In this document: in pieces, positions 61,047-64,000 of the stretch | How positions within the stretch are numbered: the stretch's first letter is position 1 | Layout: each line of letters opens with the position of its first letter | Assembly (NCBI RefSeq): GCF_000149955.1 | Contig: NC_030990.1 | Location: 2,996,627 to 3,060,626, forward strand | From: Fusarium oxysporum f. sp. lycopersici 4287 | Taxonomy: Eukaryota > Ascomycota > Sordariomycetes > Hypocreales > Nectriaceae | DNA: 64,000 nt | Direction of reading: 5' to 3' | The notes under the pieces: model-generated | Seen by the model: only the letters and a program-made list of their open reading frames with translations | What the model was told of the DNA's origin: nothing | Database searches by the model: none | Program-made: the position numbers and the translations under genes

Positions 61047-62780
61047 ATGAGCTCCATTTTCAAAAAGAAAGGAGGGCCTGCCTTCAAACCCAAGATCCCC
61101 GCCGCTCGACGCCCCGCGGCACCAGTACCCTCACAACCTCCCAAAGCACCACCAGCTGCTTCTCCTCCGCACGACTCAAGAGATTCAGAAGCTCAGGAGG
61201 TGTCCCATCGATCTTTAGAAACACCATCGGCGAAGGATCCCGTAAGCTCACCCATTGAATCGCAAATTCAAGATTCTCGTGAACTTGGTCGTCAATCTCC
61301 TACCCCACCATCGACGATCCAGGAGCCTGCAAAGCCGGACGAACATGCTGCAACTGAAGGGTTTGCCCAGGAAAGGCCTCCAGAAGAAAAGCAAAGTGAA
61401 CTTGCGAACCAGAACACCGAGCGCAACCCTGAAATAACCGGAGTGCCTACCACGGCTGCCCAAGCGACAACCTCGAGCGAGCAAGAACAAAGTCAACAGC
61501 CTCCTGCACAGTATAGTGAGATTCACTCAAGTACTACAGATGATGCTCTGTCTCCTGTTTTGCAGACACCAACTCCAGATGACTCGGAAGGGCCAAGTGG
61601 AACTGACCTTTCAAATACACCATCTCTCCCCGCTGCTGACTTGAATGATACACACGAAGAGACCTCAGGAGAACCGCAGAATGTACCCAAATCAACGCGT
61701 AGGCCACGAACCAGGAAGCAAATTAACCAGGTAAACCAGGATGAGGTTGAAAGAGAGGGAGGCTCGAAAACGAAGAAACGTCAGAGGAAAACCGATGAAC
61801 AAAGCGCAGCACCTAGACAGCCCAGAAAACGCAGGACTACCCAGAGCGGTACAAGTACACCCAAAAACAGACGGGCGCGCTCACTTACGCCAGAAGATTC
61901 AGAATCTCAACTGGTGGACTTACAGAAACTTAAGATGGCTGATTTGACCAAGGATCTTCACATTGGCAAGAAATTCAGCAGACATGATGAGCTACGAGAA
62001 CGAGAGAGGCGGGCAAGAATGAAGATCAAACTCGGAGTTGACGGCGAACGTGACAGCTCAGCAACCCCCGAAGACGGTGGCCAAGGAGGGAAAATTGGAA
62101 GCCCTGCTGCATCGTCGCCAGCCCCCTCGGTTTCAGCTCCAGTTGCACCTTCAGGACCTCAATTCCGTATTGTTGATGGGCAGATCGTGATCGACCAAAG
62201 CTCGTTGGCTGTGGACAGACATGCTCGAGCAGCCGCTGCAGCCGGAGATATGGAAACAGTCGAAGAAAACGACTTCACGCGCCTCATCACCAGCAACTCA
62301 TTCATGAACGCCTCCAAGCTTAAGGGTCCTAATATCTGGACCGACGCAGAGACAGAGCTCTTCTATCGCGGTCTGCGCATGCTCGGTACGGACTTTGAGA
62401 TGATTTCCAAAATGTTCCCGGGCAAGCAGCGGCGTCATGTCAAACTCAAATTCAATCGGGAAGAGCGTCACTGTCCACAACGCGTCAACGCTGCCCTCAT
62501 TGGCGAGAAGACGGTGAAGATCGATCTCGAAGAATACAAGGCTTTCACCGGTAGCGAGTTTGAGCCAGTGGCAGACATCGAGGCTGAGCAGCGCAAGATC
62601 CAGGAAGAATATGAGGCCGAGGAGAAACGTCGAGCTGACGAGCAGGCCGAGATCATGCGCAAGAGACGTGAGGAACTGTTCAAGGATGACGACGAAGGTG
62701 ACGCGAAGAAAAAGAAGAGGAAAAAGAAGCAGGCAGTAGCCTACGGTCTAAACGGCGAACCCATTGCTCAAGAGGCTTGA
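61047..62780 (+). CDS. BDP1: TFIIIB subunit Bdp1 (B'')
   Basis: Component of the Pol III initiation factor TFIIIB, which with TBP and Brf1 assembles on tRNA and 5S gene promoters. A single exon of 577 aa. The N-terminal half is low-complexity (Pro, Ser, Thr, Glu, Gln) and begins SSIFKKKGGPAFKPK, a Bdp1-type start. Basic segments (TRRPRTRKQ, KTKKRQRK) follow. The SANT/Myb-like domain is at about residues 429-480, with WTDAETELFYRGLRMLGTDF and FPGKQRRHVKLKFNREER. A Glu/Arg-rich helix and a KKKKRKKKQ cluster close the protein. Length is close to other fungal homologues. Confidence 0.94.
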   Translation: MSSIFKKKGGPAFKPKIPAARRPAAPVPSQPPKAPPAASPPHDSRDSEAQEVSHRSLETPSAKDPVSSPIESQIQDSRELGRQSPTPPSTIQEPAKPDEHAATEGFAQERPPEEKQSELANQNTERNPEITGVPTTAAQATTSSEQEQSQQPPAQYSEIHSSTTDDALSPVLQTPTPDDSEGPSGTDLSNTPSLPAADLNDTHEETSGEPQNVPKSTRRPRTRKQINQVNQDEVEREGGSKTKKRQRKTDEQSAAPRQPRKRRTTQSGTSTPKNRRARSLTPEDSESQLVDLQKLKMADLTKDLHIGKKFSRHDELRERERRARMKIKLGVDGERDSSATPEDGGQGGKIGSPAASSPAPSVSAPVAPSGPQFRIVDGQIVIDQSSLAVDRHARAAAAAGDMETVEENDFTRLITSNSFMNASKLKGPNIWTDAETELFYRGLRMLGTDFEMISKMFPGKQRRHVKLKFNREERHCPQRVNAALIGEKTVKIDLEEYKAFTGSEFEPVADIEAEQRKIQEEYEAEEKRRADEQAEIMRKRREELFKDDDEGDAKKKKRKKKQAVAYGLNGEPIAQEA

Positions 62781-64000
62781 GCTGGGTAAGGACATAAATC
62801 AGGCCGAAATCAGGATCAAGGGCACGTCCAAAATCGGAGACATGATTCGGGCGGCGTAACGGGGACAGGCATGATACCCATAGGGTTTTTTTATTTGCTC
62901 ACGAATGAAAGAAAGGGTTACACGGAATTAGCTTCGAGAGCAGTCTCTACAGAATAATAGTTCTCCTAGGGCAAGGTACACAATGTGGAATCTTAAACCT
63001 GCTTAATAACATATATTATCATGATAAGTGACGTCTGTCTCTCGTCTCAACAAATCATAGCTTCGTTCCATCCAACGGGTGTAAACATAAGACCGTGGCC
63101 TGTGTCAAGTCAAGCTGGCGATCCAAACATAGGGGTGGCAGGGTCAGTCAGTACTGGCAATTATACGCATAGACTTGCGGGCTTTGAAAACGACAGAGTA
63201 ATTAGCAAGCTGCCAACGGATGATTAGTGGCCGGATATAAGAGATCTCAGCAGGGCTCTCCCAGCATGATGTGTGAGTGCTAGACTGGCGGGATTAGGGG
63301 TACGGTTATGTCGATGGCTAATACTAGGTAGTGGGATACTCCTGGTCATGGATCGTACAAGGCCAGCGAGTCTCGTGATTGCCTCTGTACAAGGGCAGCC
63401 TAAACGACGAACTAAAAAGCCGGAAAAGCACAGAAAGTAAACAGAAGAAGGAGAAGGAGTCTTGCATAACTAGGGAGACATGAGGATCCCTAGTGCTTGC
63501 GACTAGAAATGTCTACGAAGCATACTGACCGCGCAACGGCGGCTGCAGAGCGCATCGCCCATGCTACAGTGCTAAGGGCATAAAACTACCACCGACAATG
63601 CTCAAGATATGGGATACCATCTGACACTCATTGGATTGTTGTAACGGTTAACAAAAATGGATCATACAGCCTGTGAGTTGTGCCACCTCGGAAACGACAG
63701 GAACTTAGGGTTTTAATTTGAAAAGATATGAATGCTTAAATGATTTTAGGCTGATAGAACAAACTTAGGATACACTTTGAGTACCCGTCCTAATTTATCC
63801 CTCCCTCCCTCCCTCCTGATGCAGAGGCTCGAATTCTTCTGGTGTTTAGACTATGAAGCTTGAATTTGATATCCTATAAACAGCAGTGAGATTCAGCATT
63901 ATTCGTATCCTCTCTGATTTTGACATCCCATCGTACTACTCAATTAAGGCAGCTTCATAGGTAGTCACTATAACACGATAAGGTAAGGACAGAAGTAGCT
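62781..64000. other. Region downstream of BDP1
   Basis: It holds the BDP1 3' UTR. A (CCCT)n run is at about 63800-63818. Nothing else is recognised; short open frames such as 63021-63227 have no coding character. Confidence 0.45.

Overview
The window looks like a draft genomic contig from a filamentous ascomycete, most likely a Sordariomycete close to Fusarium. The evidence is short introns (about 45-130 nt, one of 308 nt) with GTRAGT donors and CTAAC/CTGAC-like branch points. Large intergenic spaces, pyrimidine-rich leaders and the gene content (velvet regulator, DUF1996 secreted protein, fungal ABCB pump) fit as well. The genus is an inference; no marker gene was compared. Two runs of N (37254-37353 and 57237-57686) show that this is an unfinished assembly.

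Layout. 0.26-2.0 kb: two small cysteine-containing minus-strand genes that appear to be paralogues. 2.9-5.1 kb: APC/C subunit Cdc23/Apc8. 5.7-6.7 kb: a proline-rich, probably GPI-anchored surface protein. 6.7-12.4 kb: gene-poor. 12.4-12.9 kb: a strongly codon-biased small secreted protein. 15.0-21.4 kb: VPS54 and MCM5, head to head over a promoter with MluI-cell-cycle-box-like sites. 22.2-24.1 kb: an MFS transporter. 25.5-27.4 kb: an Rcm1/NSUN5-type rRNA m5C methyltransferase. 28.1-29.7 kb: a DUF1996 secreted protein. 29.7-36.8 kb: a gene-poor stretch holding a degraded, unrecognised coding sequence with many TAA/TAG nonsense codons. 36.8-38.3 kb: a velvet-domain regulator broken by an assembly gap. 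43.6-44.8 kb: a DUF7729-like cell-surface protein. 48.1-52.7 kb: a full-length ABCB multidrug pump. 56.5-57.2 kb: a SARAF/TMEM66-like ER protein cut by the second gap. 57.9-60.5 kb: BRE1, head to head with BDP1 (61.0-62.8 kb).

Most recognised genes are housekeeping: cell cycle (CDC23, MCM5), endosome-to-Golgi tethering (VPS54), rRNA modification (RCM1), chromatin ubiquitylation (BRE1) and Pol III initiation (BDP1). They are interspersed with surface, secreted and transport genes. There is no operon logic and I see no secondary-metabolite cluster: the ABC pump, the MFS transporter and the velvet gene lie far apart and no PKS, NRPS or terpene synthase is present.

The points most worth checking are the two compensating frameshifts in MCM5, the damaged velvet gene, the RIP-like pseudogene at 32.2-34.0 kb, the paired small zinc-ribbon-like genes at the left edge, and a short dispersed repeat with inverted ends at 46.9, 47.8 and 55.3 kb. 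All splice sites were read by eye.
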